A stretch of 25,738 bases of DNA from positions 1 to 25,738 of the forward strand of contig JAPYTV010000008.1 in the NCBI GenBank assembly GCA_029941985.1, in the 5' to 3' direction. The stretch comes from Candidatus Pelagibacter sp. Lineage in GTDB: Bacteria; Pseudomonadota; Alphaproteobacteria; Pelagibacterales; Pelagibacteraceae. The notes under the pieces are model-generated. The model searched no databases, was not told the DNA's origin, and worked only from the letters and a program-made list of their open reading frames with translations. The position numbers and the translations under genes are program-made. Of this stretch, positions 14,948 through 24,187 are shown one piece after another (the first letter of the stretch is position 1; the number at the start of each line of letters is the position of its first letter).

Positions 14948-16120
14948 ATGATTAAAAATCTATCTAAACCATTCAAATGGTTTTTTCAATTAGAAGCAGC
15001 TAGTGGGTTAATTTTATTAATAGCAGCAATAGTTGCTTTAATTATTAGTAATTCTAATTTCAGTGAATTATACTTCTCTTCACTTCAGCAATATTTATTT
15101 ATAGGAATAAATAATTTTGGTTTAAAATTATCTGTAATACATTGGATCAATGATGCTTTAATGGCTATATTTTTCTTTTTTGTTACTCTTGAAATAAAAA
15201 GAGAATTTATCCAAGGCGAACTGTCTAATATAAAACAAGCATTATTACCTATAATAGCAGCGGTCGGTGGAATGTTAGTCCCTGCCCTTTTTTATGTATT
15301 AATTAATTTTGGTGACTCTGAAACTTTAAATGGTTGGGCTATTCCATCGGCAACCGACATAGCTTTTTCTCTTGGAATACTTTCTCTATTAGGATCGAGA
15401 GTTCCAATTTCTTTAAAAATTTTTTTAACAGCCTTAGCTATAATAGATGATCTTGGTGCTATTTTGATTATTGCATTTTTCTATACAGGAGATTTACATA
15501 TTACATACTTAAGTTTAGTTTTAGTTTCGTATTTATTTTTATTAATTTTAAATAAATATAATGTAAAAAAAATTTTACCCTATTTAATCGTTGGTTGCTT
15601 CATGTGGTTCTTCACGCATGAGTCAGGAATACATGCTACAATAGCTGGTGTTCTTTTAGCTTCAACGATACCACATAGAAAAAAAGATAAAGACTTTTCA
15701 TTATTAATAAAAATTGAGCATGCTATAAGCCCTTATGTTGCTTTTATGATTATGCCTTTATTTGCTTTTGCTAATGCGGGGGTATCCTTAAATGGTTTAA
15801 CTTTTTCATCTCTATTGCTACCAGTCCCATTAGGAATATTATTAGGCCTGTTTGTTGGTAAACAAGTCGGAGTTATGTTATTTTCATATGTCTCAATAAA
15901 ACTTAAATTTGCACAAATGCCAAACAACTCAAATTGGTTAAGTTTGTATGGTGTATCTATATTAACTGGTATTGGATTTACTATGAGTTTATTTGTTGGA
16001 AATTTAGCATTTGTTGAAAATACACAGTATATAGATGGTGTTAAAATTGGTGTTTTAACAGGATCATTACTTTCAACTGTCTTTGGGTATTTTCTATTAT
16101 TACTTACATCAAAAAAATAA
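14948..16120 (+). CDS. nhaA: Na+/H+ antiporter NhaA
   Basis: NhaA exchanges cytoplasmic Na+ (or Li+) for periplasmic protons and controls pH and sodium load. The 390-residue protein has the usual length and about twelve hydrophobic segments. The ion-binding Asp pair is present (ALAIIDDLGAI, D167-D168), with the unwound-helix motif PSATDIAF (133-140, D137) and the later FANAGVS and GFTMSLFVGNLAF motifs. A sodium-driven antiporter fits a marine lifestyle. It starts 6 bases after the zinc-ribbon gene and is followed by the peroxidase gene after 3 bases, so the three are one operon. Confidence 0.96.
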   Translation: MIKNLSKPFKWFFQLEAASGLILLIAAIVALIISNSNFSELYFSSLQQYLFIGINNFGLKLSVIHWINDALMAIFFFFVTLEIKREFIQGELSNIKQALLPIIAAVGGMLVPALFYVLINFGDSETLNGWAIPSATDIAFSLGILSLLGSRVPISLKIFLTALAIIDDLGAILIIAFFYTGDLHITYLSLVLVSYLFLLILNKYNVKKILPYLIVGCFMWFFTHESGIHATIAGVLLASTIPHRKKDKDFSLLIKIEHAISPYVAFMIMPLFAFANAGVSLNGLTFSSLLLPVPLGILLGLFVGKQVGVMLFSYVSIKLKFAQMPNNSNWLSLYGVSILTGIGFTMSLFVGNLAFVENTQYIDGVKIGVLTGSLLSTVFGYFLLLLTSKK

Positions 16121-16123
16121 TTA

Positions 16124-16678
16124 ATGTTTAGCAAAAAAATTTGTTTAGTTTATATAATTATAATTATGTTTTCTTTAATTAACAAAACAATAGCTCAGTA
16201 CGAGAAATTATTTTTTGATTTAAATATAAAAGATATTCAAGGTAAAATGATTAATTTTTCAAAATATAAAGACAAAACTATACTCTTAGTTAACGTAGCT
16301 AGTAAATGTGGATTTACTAAACAATATTCAGGTTTACAAGCTCTTTATGAAAAATATAAAGATAAAGGACTGGTTATTATTGGAATACCATCAAATCAAT
16401 TTGGTGGACAAGAACCTGGTAGCAATAAAGAAATAAAAGATTTTTGTGAAATAAACTTTAATATAACTTTTCCAATTACAGATAAAATTGATGTAAAAGG
16501 TAAAAATGCTCACCCAATCTATTTGTGGGCTAAAGAAAATTATGGAAATTCTACTGTACCTAAATGGAATTTTCATAAAATTTTAATTAATAAGAATGGA
16601 AAAATTCAAAAAACTTACAATTCTTTCATTAAACCTATGTCAAAAAAAATTATTAAAGAAATTGAATTAATATTATAA
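16124..16678 (+). CDS. Exported glutathione peroxidase-like thiol peroxidase
   Basis: A 184-residue member of the glutathione peroxidase family, which reduces hydroperoxides through a reactive Cys. The catalytic tetrad is intact: C62 (VASKCGFT), Q96 (NQFGGQEPG), and W148-N149 (KWNFHKIL). Cys replaces the selenocysteine of animal enzymes, so thioredoxin is the likelier reductant. Unlike cytoplasmic BtuE-type proteins it has an N-terminal hydrophobic signal of about 24 residues ending TIA-Q, so it is probably periplasmic. It lies 3 bases after nhaA on the same strand. Its last 6 bases overlap the stop end of the convergent hydrolase gene, with no visible terminator between. Confidence 0.92.
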   Translation: MFSKKICLVYIIIIMFSLINKTIAQYEKLFFDLNIKDIQGKMINFSKYKDKTILLVNVASKCGFTKQYSGLQALYEKYKDKGLVIIGIPSNQFGGQEPGSNKEIKDFCEINFNITFPITDKIDVKGKNAHPIYLWAKENYGNSTVPKWNFHKILINKNGKIQKTYNSFIKPMSKKIIKEIELIL

Positions 16679-17446
16679 TCTTATAGTCATTCCATCAAAC
16701 GCAGGAACTATATTTCTAGGTAAGTTTTTTTTTAATACATCATAATCTAAATCACTATGCATATTAGTTAAAATTGTTTTTTTAGGGTTAATAATTTTAA
16801 CTAATTTTAAAACTTGTTCTAAATTATAATGAGAGTAATGGGCTTTGTACCATAAGCAATCAACTATAAAATAATCTAATTTCTTAAATAAATTTAAATC
16901 TTTTTTGTAGATTAAGGTAATGTCACTAGCATAGGCTAATTTTTTATTAATTATGTAGCATATACTGTCAATATCACCGTGCTGGACAACTACAGAATTA
17001 ATCAAAATTTTTTTGTTCTTAATTTTAAAAATATGTTTTTTTTTCAGATTATTTAAATCTAGAGTTAATGGATAAATAGACGTAGATTTAAAACAGTATT
17101 TAAAAGCTGAATATAAATATTTTGATGTTTTTTTATCCGCAAAAACAGGGATAGTTTTTTTATTTTTTATAAAAAAAGGTCTTAGTTCATTAATGCCATG
17201 AGTTTGATCTGCGTGAAAGTGAGTATAAAAAACTTTATTTATAGATTTAATATTATTAGATAATAATTGCTGTCTTAAATCTGGAGATGTATCAATAAGA
17301 ATATTTTGATGCTCAAAATTGATAACAGCGGAACATCTACTTCTGTAATTTTTTTTATTATTTAGATTACAATTACCTGAGAAACCATCTGCTCTTGGTA
17401 CTCCCATTGAATAACCACAGCCTAGAATAATAAATTTAATACTCAT
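16673..17446 (-). CDS. Metallo-beta-lactamase-fold hydrolase (PhnP-like)
   Basis: A 257-residue MBL-fold protein of the PhnP-like phosphodiesterase group often found behind tatD in alphaproteobacteria. The metal-binding motif is THFHADQTHG (75-84), with H76, H78 and D80 as ligands; Gln replaces the His that usually follows Asp. Other features are GCGYSMGVPR near the start, IDTSPDLRQQ (51-60), VVQHGD, YASD and a C-terminal NMHSDLDY segment. The substrate is unknown; a cyclic phosphodiester is plausible from the family. Its ATG follows the tatD stop without a gap, so the two are coupled. It ends inside the convergent peroxidase gene's end. Confidence 0.82.
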   Translation of the reverse strand: MSIKFIILGCGYSMGVPRADGFSGNCNLNNKKNYRSRCSAVINFEHQNILIDTSPDLRQQLLSNNIKSINKVFYTHFHADQTHGINELRPFFIKNKKTIPVFADKKTSKYLYSAFKYCFKSTSIYPLTLDLNNLKKKHIFKIKNKKILINSVVVQHGDIDSICYIINKKLAYASDITLIYKKDLNLFKKLDYFIVDCLWYKAHYSHYNLEQVLKLVKIINPKKTILTNMHSDLDYDVLKKNLPRNIVPAFDGMTIRL

Positions 17447-18211
17447 TTATTTACTAAAAAATAATCTATTAAAATTGTCAGTTGTTAAATTAATTAATTT
17501 CTTTGATGTAATGTTTTTAAGCAAAGCTAGTTTTTCTATTGTGTATTTAATAAAGCTTGGCTCATTTTTTTTACCTCTCATGGGAATTGGGGCTAAGAAA
17601 GGACTATCAGTTTCAACGAGTATATTATCCAAGGGTAATTCCTTAAATGTTTCTTGTAAATCTAAACTATTTTTAAAGGTTATAATTCCGCTCGCAGAAA
17701 AAAAGGCATTTAATTTTAATAGTTTTTTTGCAAATTCAAGAGAACCAGTGAAACAATGCATTAAAATCTTTGGATTGTTATTCTTATAGAAATTTAGAAT
17801 GTCAAAAGTTTCTTTTTCAGCATTTCTTGAATGTATTATAAGTGGTATATTCAATTCAATTGATGCCTCAACATGTTCTTTAAAACTTTTAATTTGTGCA
17901 TCATTATTGCTATTGTTATAAAAAAAATCTAAACCAGTTTCTCCAACACCAATTATCTTAATATTATTTTTAATATTTTTAATTATGTTATTTTTATCAA
18001 CAATATTTGTTTCTGTTTCATGAGGGTGAATTCCATATGTGCCATAAATGATTTGGTCTTTATTCACTAAATTTTTTATTTTATCAAAACTTTCAATAGT
18101 GGTACTTATAGTTAGTAATTTACTAATACCGATATCTTTAGATCTTAGTATAACTTCATTTATATTTGTATATAAAGGTTCGTGATCTAAATGGCAGTGT
18201 GAATCAATCAT
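17447..18211 (-). CDS. tatD: TatD-family metal-dependent DNase
   Basis: A TIM-barrel amidohydrolase-like nuclease, about 254 residues, normal for TatD/YcfH. Metal ligands and motifs are in order: MIDSHCHLD at the start (H5, H7), IGVGETGLDFF, PLIIHSRNAEKET, LMHCFTGS and NILVETDSPFLAP. TatD proteins have 3'-5' exonuclease activity and are linked to DNA repair and turnover. I chose the ATG at 18211, which gives the conserved N-terminus and an 8-base overlap with metG; an upstream TTG at 18244 would add eleven unconserved residues. It is followed directly by the MBL-fold gene. Confidence 0.93.
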   Translation of the reverse strand: MIDSHCHLDHEPLYTNINEVILRSKDIGISKLLTISTTIESFDKIKNLVNKDQIIYGTYGIHPHETETNIVDKNNIIKNIKNNIKIIGVGETGLDFFYNNSNNDAQIKSFKEHVEASIELNIPLIIHSRNAEKETFDILNFYKNNNPKILMHCFTGSLEFAKKLLKLNAFFSASGIITFKNSLDLQETFKELPLDNILVETDSPFLAPIPMRGKKNEPSFIKYTIEKLALLKNITSKKLINLTTDNFNRLFFSK

Positions 18212-19745
18212 TATTTCTATCAATTTTCTTAAATAAAATTCCAATTTTATTAATTGGATCTCCTTGTTTTAAGTAATCATGAATTCCTATTGATGAAAAA
18301 TCAATGTCATTTTCATTCAGATTAAAAATATTAAGAGCCTTATTAATAGAATGAGGTATTATTGGATATAACATAAAGCTAATTTTTCTAATTATTTCTA
18401 AAGAAGTATAAACAATTGTATTAAGTCGTTGTGTATCATCTTTTTTTTTCCAAGGTTCTTGATCATTAAAATATTTATTAGCTTCAAATAATAGTTTTAC
18501 AATAAAATCTATATAATAATTGATATTTTGTTTATCTATTTCATTTCTTAAATTTTCCAAATTATCAGTAAATCTATTTAGTATTTTAATATCATTATCA
18601 TTAAATTTTATATTTTTAGGGATTGTAGAAGAACAATTTTTTTCAGCGAATGCTGTAACTCTCTGGCAAAGATTACCATAATTATTTGCTAAATCACTAT
18701 TAATGCAATCTTCAAGTTTATTTTTAGATATATTTCCATCATTCCCAAATGAAACTTCCTTTATTAGATAATATCTCAATTGATCTACACCATATGTTTT
18801 AATAATATCAAGAGGATCTAAAATATTTCCTTTTGATTTTGACATTTTTTCATCACCTGAAAGAATCCATCCATGTCCATAAACTTTTGTAGGTAAAGGA
18901 ATTTTTGCTGCCATTAAAAAAGCAGGCCAATATACTGCATGAAATCTTAAAATATCTTTACCAATTAAATGAACTGAAGCAGGCCAAAAATTCTTATATA
19001 ATTCATCATCTATATTTGGATAATTTAGTCCACTAATATAATTGGTTAAAGCATCTAGCCAAACGTAGATAACATGTTCTGAATTACCAGGTACTTTTAT
19101 ACCCCAAGAAAAAGTTCTTCTACTAATAGATAGATCTTTTAAACCACTTTTTACAAAACTAATAACTTCATTTTTTCGAGATTTTGGAGAAATAAAATCC
19201 TTATTATTTTCATAATAATTTAAAAGTTTATTTTGCCATTTTGATAGTCTAAAAAAATAAGATTCTTCCTCAATCCATTCTACTTTTGATCCAGATGATA
19301 TAGATATTTTTATTTTATCTTTATCAGTAATTTCATCATCATTATAAAAAGCTTCATCAGAAACAGAGTACCAGCCAGAATATTTAGATAAATAAATATC
19401 ATCATTTTTTTCTAACTCTTTCCATAAATGCTGAACTGATTTTTTGTGTCTTTCCTCAGTTGTTCTAATAAAATCTGTATTTGATAAATTAAGGATAGTA
19501 GAGAGATTTCTAAAAGTTTTACTAATTTCATCACAAAATTTAAGAGGATCAATATTTTTTTTTTCGGCAGCTCTTTGAATTTTTAATCCATGTTCGTCAG
19601 TTCCAGTTAAAAAATGAACTTTAAAGCCATCAATACGTTTAAATCTAGCAAAAAAATCTGCGATAATACTAGAATAAGCATGACCCATGTGAGGTTTAGC
19701 AGATGGATAATATATAGGAGTTGTAATGTAATAATTTTTATCCAT
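18204..19745 (-). CDS. metG: Methionyl-tRNA synthetase
   Basis: A class I aminoacyl-tRNA synthetase of 513 residues charging tRNA-Met. The HIGH motif is PHMGH (18-22) and KMSKS is at 300-304, with the methionine-pocket motifs FLTGTDEHG (45-53) and YVWLDALTNY (227-236). The connective domain (about 118-165) contains no zinc-binding cysteines, and the C-terminal tRNA-binding dimerisation domain of longer MetRS is missing. Both are typical of the short alphaproteobacterial form. It overlaps holB by 8 bases and tatD by 8, in the order holB-metG-tatD common in this class. Confidence 0.97.
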   Translation of the reverse strand: MDKNYYITTPIYYPSAKPHMGHAYSSIIADFFARFKRIDGFKVHFLTGTDEHGLKIQRAAEKKNIDPLKFCDEISKTFRNLSTILNLSNTDFIRTTEERHKKSVQHLWKELEKNDDIYLSKYSGWYSVSDEAFYNDDEITDKDKIKISISSGSKVEWIEEESYFFRLSKWQNKLLNYYENNKDFISPKSRKNEVISFVKSGLKDLSISRRTFSWGIKVPGNSEHVIYVWLDALTNYISGLNYPNIDDELYKNFWPASVHLIGKDILRFHAVYWPAFLMAAKIPLPTKVYGHGWILSGDEKMSKSKGNILDPLDIIKTYGVDQLRYYLIKEVSFGNDGNISKNKLEDCINSDLANNYGNLCQRVTAFAEKNCSSTIPKNIKFNDNDIKILNRFTDNLENLRNEIDKQNINYYIDFIVKLLFEANKYFNDQEPWKKKDDTQRLNTIVYTSLEIIRKISFMLYPIIPHSINKALNIFNLNENDIDFSSIGIHDYLKQGDPINKIGILFKKIDRNND

Positions 19746-20670
19746 TTAATAATTTTGATTTAAATTCTAAGAATAAGCTTTCATCATCAAGATTAAAAGT
19801 ATTTGTATTATTAATTTTTTTAGTAAAGTTATAATAAATATCTAGTATTTTATTTTTCGTATTTGATAATTGGTATCTTTTTAAAAAATATAATTCAATA
19901 TAGCTAATTATCAAATCTTTAATAAATTTATCTTTTTTATAATAATTATTATCAATTAAATAGTATAAAAAACTTACTAAAGTAAATTCCTTTAAATCTA
20001 TTTTTTTTTCTTTTCCAAAGTTAATCAAATTAATAAAATCACCAGGTGTGCTATAATAGTTAATTAAATCATTATTAATTAAATTTAATAAATTTTCATT
20101 TAATAAAAAATTACAAATATCAACAGTTTGTTTAAAAGATAAATTAATTTTAAATGTTAAACATCTAGATTTTAATGTTGGTAGAATTCTTTTATTATTA
20201 TTATGAATTAATATAAAAAAAATATTTTCATTTGGTTCTTCAATAATCTTTAATAGTGCATTTGAAGAGTTTTTATTTAAATTCTCAATATTATCTATTA
20301 ATATAAATCTTGGAATTTCATTAAAACTAGATTTATTGGTATAATTAATCATTTGTCTGATTTGAGAAATTTCAATATTTTTTTTTTCATCTATTAAATC
20401 TATAAGATAGAAATTAGGATGTGATTTATTTTTTAACAATTTATAGGACCTGTTAAGACTATTAATAGAAAATTTTTCTATATCATATTTATTTTCTTCA
20501 GATTGTGAAAGTATGTAATTAATGATATGATAGGCCATAGTAGATTTACCAGAACCTTTTTTTCCGCTAAGCATAATTTTATTTGGCATTTTTTTTAAAT
20601 CATAAAGTTTTTTAATTTCATTAAAATATTTGTCTAAACCATAAAGTTGAATTTGTTCTGATGGGTGCAT
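19738..20670 (-). CDS. holB: DNA polymerase III delta' subunit
   Basis: HolB is a component of the clamp loader that places the beta clamp on DNA. The 310-residue protein has an AAA+ ATPase-like domain with a Walker A-type GKKGSGKST (36-44), a Walker B-like FILIDNIENL, the sensor region SNALLKIIEEP, and an SRC motif (LKSRCLTF). The cysteine zinc module of the Escherichia coli protein is not seen. The C-terminal half is very Asn/Lys/Ile-rich and weakly conserved. It starts 10 bases after tmk and overlaps metG by 8. The usual confusion with DnaX is excluded by its short length and position behind tmk. Confidence 0.9.
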   Translation of the reverse strand: MHPSEQIQLYGLDKYFNEIKKLYDLKKMPNKIMLSGKKGSGKSTMAYHIINYILSQSEENKYDIEKFSINSLNRSYKLLKNKSHPNFYLIDLIDEKKNIEISQIRQMINYTNKSSFNEIPRFILIDNIENLNKNSSNALLKIIEEPNENIFFILIHNNNKRILPTLKSRCLTFKINLSFKQTVDICNFLLNENLLNLINNDLINYYSTPGDFINLINFGKEKKIDLKEFTLVSFLYYLIDNNYYKKDKFIKDLIISYIELYFLKRYQLSNTKNKILDIYYNFTKKINNTNTFNLDDESLFLEFKSKLLNG

Positions 20671-20680
20671 ATATATAAGT

Positions 20681-21292
20681 TTAGATTAACTCATTTATTT
20701 TAGAAATTATTAACTTTTTATTTAAATTAATATCTAAATTTGAGTTAATTTTCATATACTTTTTTGGACTCTTTTTTTGAATCCTAATAAAACCGTTTTG
20801 TACTCTTGTATAAAAGTTAGTTTTAAAATTATCATATCTATTTAAATTTTTTCTTTTTATTAATCTCAATAACATATTTTTTTTATTAACAAGGTTTAAA
20901 AATGTAAAGTTAACTTTAATTTGTTTGAGTAAAAATTGATTGATGATGTTAATCAATTTGATATTAATTCCCATACCATAATGTTGATATGCAATTGTAG
21001 AATCTATAAATCTATCAATTAAAATAATTTTTTTTCCTAAATTCTTTTTTATCAATTCTACATTTTCACTTCTTGCAGCTAAATATAACAATAAATCAGT
21101 ATTTTTATTAAACATAGATTTATTATTTAAAATCAACTTTCTAATTTTCTCTGAGTTATTGTCTCCCCCAGGTTCTCTAATCTTGATAAATTTTTTATTT
21201 TTTTTTTTTAAATAATTAGCAACATTATTTATATGAAATGACTTTCCTGAACCTTCAATACCTTCAAATACTATTATAGGTTTTTTAGACAT
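20681..21292 (-). CDS. tmk: Thymidylate kinase
   Basis: Tmk phosphorylates dTMP to dTDP for DNA synthesis. About 203 residues, normal length. It has the P-loop FEGIEGSGKSFH near the N-terminus, the dTMP-binding REPGGD, the LLLYLAARSENV helix and the DRFIDSTIAYQ motif. The lid region is Lys/Asn-rich (RKNLNRYDNF). I place the start at the ATG at 21292, overlapping the carboxypeptidase stop by 8 bases; a GTG one codon earlier is also possible. It is followed by holB, its usual partner. Confidence 0.93.
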   Translation of the reverse strand: MSKKPIIVFEGIEGSGKSFHINNVANYLKKKNKKFIKIREPGGDNNSEKIRKLILNNKSMFNKNTDLLLYLAARSENVELIKKNLGKKIILIDRFIDSTIAYQHYGMGINIKLINIINQFLLKQIKVNFTFLNLVNKKNMLLRLIKRKNLNRYDNFKTNFYTRVQNGFIRIQKKSPKKYMKINSNLDINLNKKLIISKINELI

Positions 21293-22445
21293 CACCCCAG
21301 ATTAAGTAATTCAAAGATTTCATTAATCTAGAAAAAATATTTAATCTTTTTACATTGGTAAATGCAAGTAAATCATATTCATTTATAAATTCATCTTTAT
21401 ATGTTATTTTTAGTTTTCCAATTATGTCATCTTTTTTAATGGGAGCTTGAACTGGTCCATTGTAAGTTAGGGTAGCTTTTAATAACTTTTTACGTGATTT
21501 GGGAACTGTTTTATAAATATTTTCATTAATATAAACATCTACAAAAGGTTTATTTCCAAGCCATACATCAACTTGAGCTATAGGCGTATCAGCCTTAGCA
21601 ATTTCAATTAAATTAAAATTTGTCATTCCCCAAGTAAGTAACTTTGCACTTTCTCTTGATCTAGAATTTTTTGTTTCAAAACCACTACCTACAGCAATAA
21701 GTCTTCTTTTATTTTTCATTATTGATGAAGCCAAAGAATATTTTTCAACAGCTAAGTAACCAGTTTTAATACCATCAGCACCTAAATTTTTATATAATAA
21801 AGGATTTCTATTACCTTGTTTAATAGGATCTCCCCCAGTTCTGTACCATGTAAATTCTTTTTCTTTAAAGTATTTATAATAGTCAGGATGTGTTTTTATT
21901 AGATAATTAGACATGATCATTATATCTCTTACAGTAGAATTATTATCAACATGATTAATGCCGGATGAATTTGCAAAATTTGTGTTTTCCATGCCTAATT
22001 CAATTGCTTTAGAGGTCATCATAATAGCAAACTCTTCTTCAGTTCCAGCAATACCTTCTGCTAAAGCTACACAAGCATCATTACCTGATGCAATTATTAT
22101 TCCTTTTAAAAGATTCTCAACAGATACCTCGTCGTCTACCATAATGAACATAGATGAATATCCAGATGCTGAAAGTCTCCAAGCATTTTCAGATATAATA
22201 AATTTTTCATCTAATTTTAATTCACCTCTTTCTAATAAATCAAAAGCTACAATTGTAGTCATAATTTTTGTCATAGATGCCGGATATATAGATTGGTCGG
22301 GGTTTTTTTCGTAAAGAATTTCACCTGATAAATAATCTTGAAGTATAGCTGTACGTGCCTTGATATCAAATTCAGCATTTGTTTGAGAGCTAAATAATAA
22401 AGAACAGCAAAAAATTAGGAAGTTTAATTTAATAAATTTAATCAT
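21285..22445 (-). CDS. dac: D-alanyl-D-alanine carboxypeptidase (PBP5/6 type)
   Basis: A periplasmic penicillin-binding protein that trims the terminal D-Ala of peptidoglycan stem peptides. The serine-peptidase S11 motifs are complete: SMTK (S57, K60), SGN (120-122) and KTG (227-229). A signal peptide of about 24 residues ends TNA-EF. After the catalytic domain (to about 260) comes the beta-rich PBP5 C-terminal domain, and the last residues form a possible amphipathic anchor (SRLMKSLNYLIWGDV). I chose the ATG at 22445, which leaves an 8-base overlap with the rlpA-like gene; a TTG at 22469 would lengthen the signal. The neighbours mltB and rlpA also act on peptidoglycan. Confidence 0.93.
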   Translation of the reverse strand: MIKFIKLNFLIFCCSLLFSSQTNAEFDIKARTAILQDYLSGEILYEKNPDQSIYPASMTKIMTTIVAFDLLERGELKLDEKFIISENAWRLSASGYSSMFIMVDDEVSVENLLKGIIIASGNDACVALAEGIAGTEEEFAIMMTSKAIELGMENTNFANSSGINHVDNNSTVRDIMIMSNYLIKTHPDYYKYFKEKEFTWYRTGGDPIKQGNRNPLLYKNLGADGIKTGYLAVEKYSLASSIMKNKRRLIAVGSGFETKNSRSRESAKLLTWGMTNFNLIEIAKADTPIAQVDVWLGNKPFVDVYINENIYKTVPKSRKKLLKATLTYNGPVQAPIKKDDIIGKLKITYKDEFINEYDLLAFTNVKRLNIFSRLMKSLNYLIWGDV

Positions 22446-23199
22446 TTTTGATAATTTCAATATTTTCAAATTCTAATATGTTTATAGTATTAAACGAATT
22501 TTGTAGAGAGTTAATGTTATTAAAAGGACCTAAATACACTCTATATTTATTATAAGATAATTTTTGAATTTTTGGTTCTTTCGCCTTAGTTTCATCTTTG
22601 ATTCTATTAACCATCAATAACGCAGTTTTATTAAAATAAAAATCGGCAACTTTAATTGAGTAAGAAAATTTTTTATTAAACTTAGTTTTTACAATATCAT
22701 CTTTATCTTTATTGATGTCTTTAATAATTATACTTTCTACAGGAGCTTTAGTTGCTATTTGTTTTTCTTCAGCAAAGGTTTTTGACCGTTTAGCTACAAA
22801 AATAGAATTTTCTGGTATAGAGGTTATTTCAATATAAGGTTCTTTAACATCTAGTTCTAATTCTTTGGCTATACGAGATGTAATTACCGAATTATTAAAC
22901 AGGGGATATTTTGAATTATCAGAAACTTTAGCAATTAAAGTTTTATTATTTAAAATATTAGTGATTTTAACAGTTGTATTTTTTTTTAAATTTTTTTGAA
23001 AAATTAACAGACTTCTTTGATCAATTTTTTTTGATACCAGTTTATTTTTTAGTAATTTATCATTATAGATTAAAGCAAAACCTTTGTTGTTAAACTTCTT
23101 ATCTAAATTATAGACGATTTTTTTTTGATTCAGCGCACCAGTAGTGCAATTATTAAAAAATAAGAAAATTAGAATATATGAAAAATTTCTATAATTCAT
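22438..23199 (-). CDS. rlpA: Degenerate RlpA-like SPOR-domain lipoprotein
   Basis: A 253-residue exported protein, probably a lipoprotein (hydrophobic N-terminus, Cys at 18 in a weak lipobox, FNNC). Residues about 70-125 resemble the RlpA double-psi beta-barrel (TTVKITNILNNKTLIAKVSD, then SRIAKELEL). A C-terminal SPOR-like region (about 178-253, FSYSIKVADFYFNKTALLM ... YRVYLGPF) would bind denuded glycan strands at the septum. The usual WYG motif and catalytic His of RlpA lytic transglycosylases are missing; only the VxD Asp may remain. It is probably a binding protein rather than an enzyme. Its position between mltB and the carboxypeptidase is the usual alphaproteobacterial one and supports the assignment, which rests on weak sequence similarity. 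Confidence 0.72.
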   Translation of the reverse strand: MNYRNFSYILIFLFFNNCTTGALNQKKIVYNLDKKFNNKGFALIYNDKLLKNKLVSKKIDQRSLLIFQKNLKKNTTVKITNILNNKTLIAKVSDNSKYPLFNNSVITSRIAKELELDVKEPYIEITSIPENSIFVAKRSKTFAEEKQIATKAPVESIIIKDINKDKDDIVKTKFNKKFSYSIKVADFYFNKTALLMVNRIKDETKAKEPKIQKLSYNKYRVYLGPFNNINSLQNSFNTINILEFENIEIIKND

Positions 23200-24187
23200 T
23201 TTTAAATTTATCTTTTAAAGTACATACAGCTAAAGCAAACCTTAAAGATCTGTTCCATTTTAAGATTAATTCATAGTTTTCAAAAACAATATAAGCAGGC
23301 TTTAAATTATTTGAATCTAGTATTATATTCTTGTCAGGAGTTATAATTGCAGTGATCAAATTGTTATCAATATCATAATTATTACCATCTATTATATATT
23401 TTCTTAAATGTTCAAATTTTTTTTTACTGTGAATTTTTTTTGCAGATGTATTTAAAAATTTTAAGGGAACAGCATCAACCAGTTTCACCTCATAGTAACA
23501 GGGTTGTTTTTTTTTCCAACCAATTTTGTTAAGATAATTAGCAGCTGATGCAAAAGAATCCTCTATACTTTTTAGATTAATAATATTATCTCCATCATGA
23601 TCAATTGCATAGTTTTTAATAGTAGTTGGCATAAACTGAAAATTTCCAAAGGCCCCAGCCCAAGATCCATATAAAATTCTATGATCTATAATGTCATTTT
23701 CTACTAACTGAAGAATTGTAATTAATTCTTTTGTAAAAAAAGCACTTCTTCTTTTATTAAAGCTTAAAGTTGATAGCGATGAAAGAATATCCATTTTACC
23801 TACATAAGTTCCAAAATTAGTTTCAATTCCCATTAATGCGAGGAGCAATTCTTTTTCAATTGAAAATTTTTTATCAATTGAATTAATAAAATTTTTATTT
23901 TGTTTATATAAATTAATACCTTTAATTATTTTTAATTTTGATGTTCTCTTAGAAATGTATGTTTTGGTATCTTCATAAAATTCTGGTTGAAAAAGATCAT
24001 ATTCAATCACTTTAGGTAAAAAAACTACATTAGACATAGTTTTATTAAATGTTTTTTCTGAAATATTATTTTTTAATGCATGAATTTTAAAACTTTCTAG
24101 CCAACTATCAAACGAAGGTTCACTTGAATATAAAGATGAATTAAAAAAAGTTACTATTATTAGAATTAAAATTTTAACTACTTTCAT
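23189..24187 (-). CDS. mltB: Lytic murein transglycosylase MltB (GH103)
   Basis: A periplasmic enzyme that cleaves glycan strands of peptidoglycan with 1,6-anhydro product formation. At 332 residues it matches soluble MltB-type proteins. An N-terminal signal of about 22 residues has no lipobox Cys. The catalytic Glu is E122 in LMGIETNFGTYVG (118-130). Further GH103 signatures follow: GSWAGAFGNFQFMP, DHDGD and SFASAANYLNKIGW. The C-terminal peptidoglycan-binding domain found in some relatives is absent. Its ATG overlaps the rarD stop by 14 bases, and its end overlaps the rlpA-like start by 11. Confidence 0.94.
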   Translation of the reverse strand: MKVVKILILIIVTFFNSSLYSSEPSFDSWLESFKIHALKNNISEKTFNKTMSNVVFLPKVIEYDLFQPEFYEDTKTYISKRTSKLKIIKGINLYKQNKNFINSIDKKFSIEKELLLALMGIETNFGTYVGKMDILSSLSTLSFNKRRSAFFTKELITILQLVENDIIDHRILYGSWAGAFGNFQFMPTTIKNYAIDHDGDNIINLKSIEDSFASAANYLNKIGWKKKQPCYYEVKLVDAVPLKFLNTSAKKIHSKKKFEHLRKYIIDGNNYDIDNNLITAIITPDKNIILDSNNLKPAYIVFENYELILKWNRSLRFALAVCTLKDKFKNEL

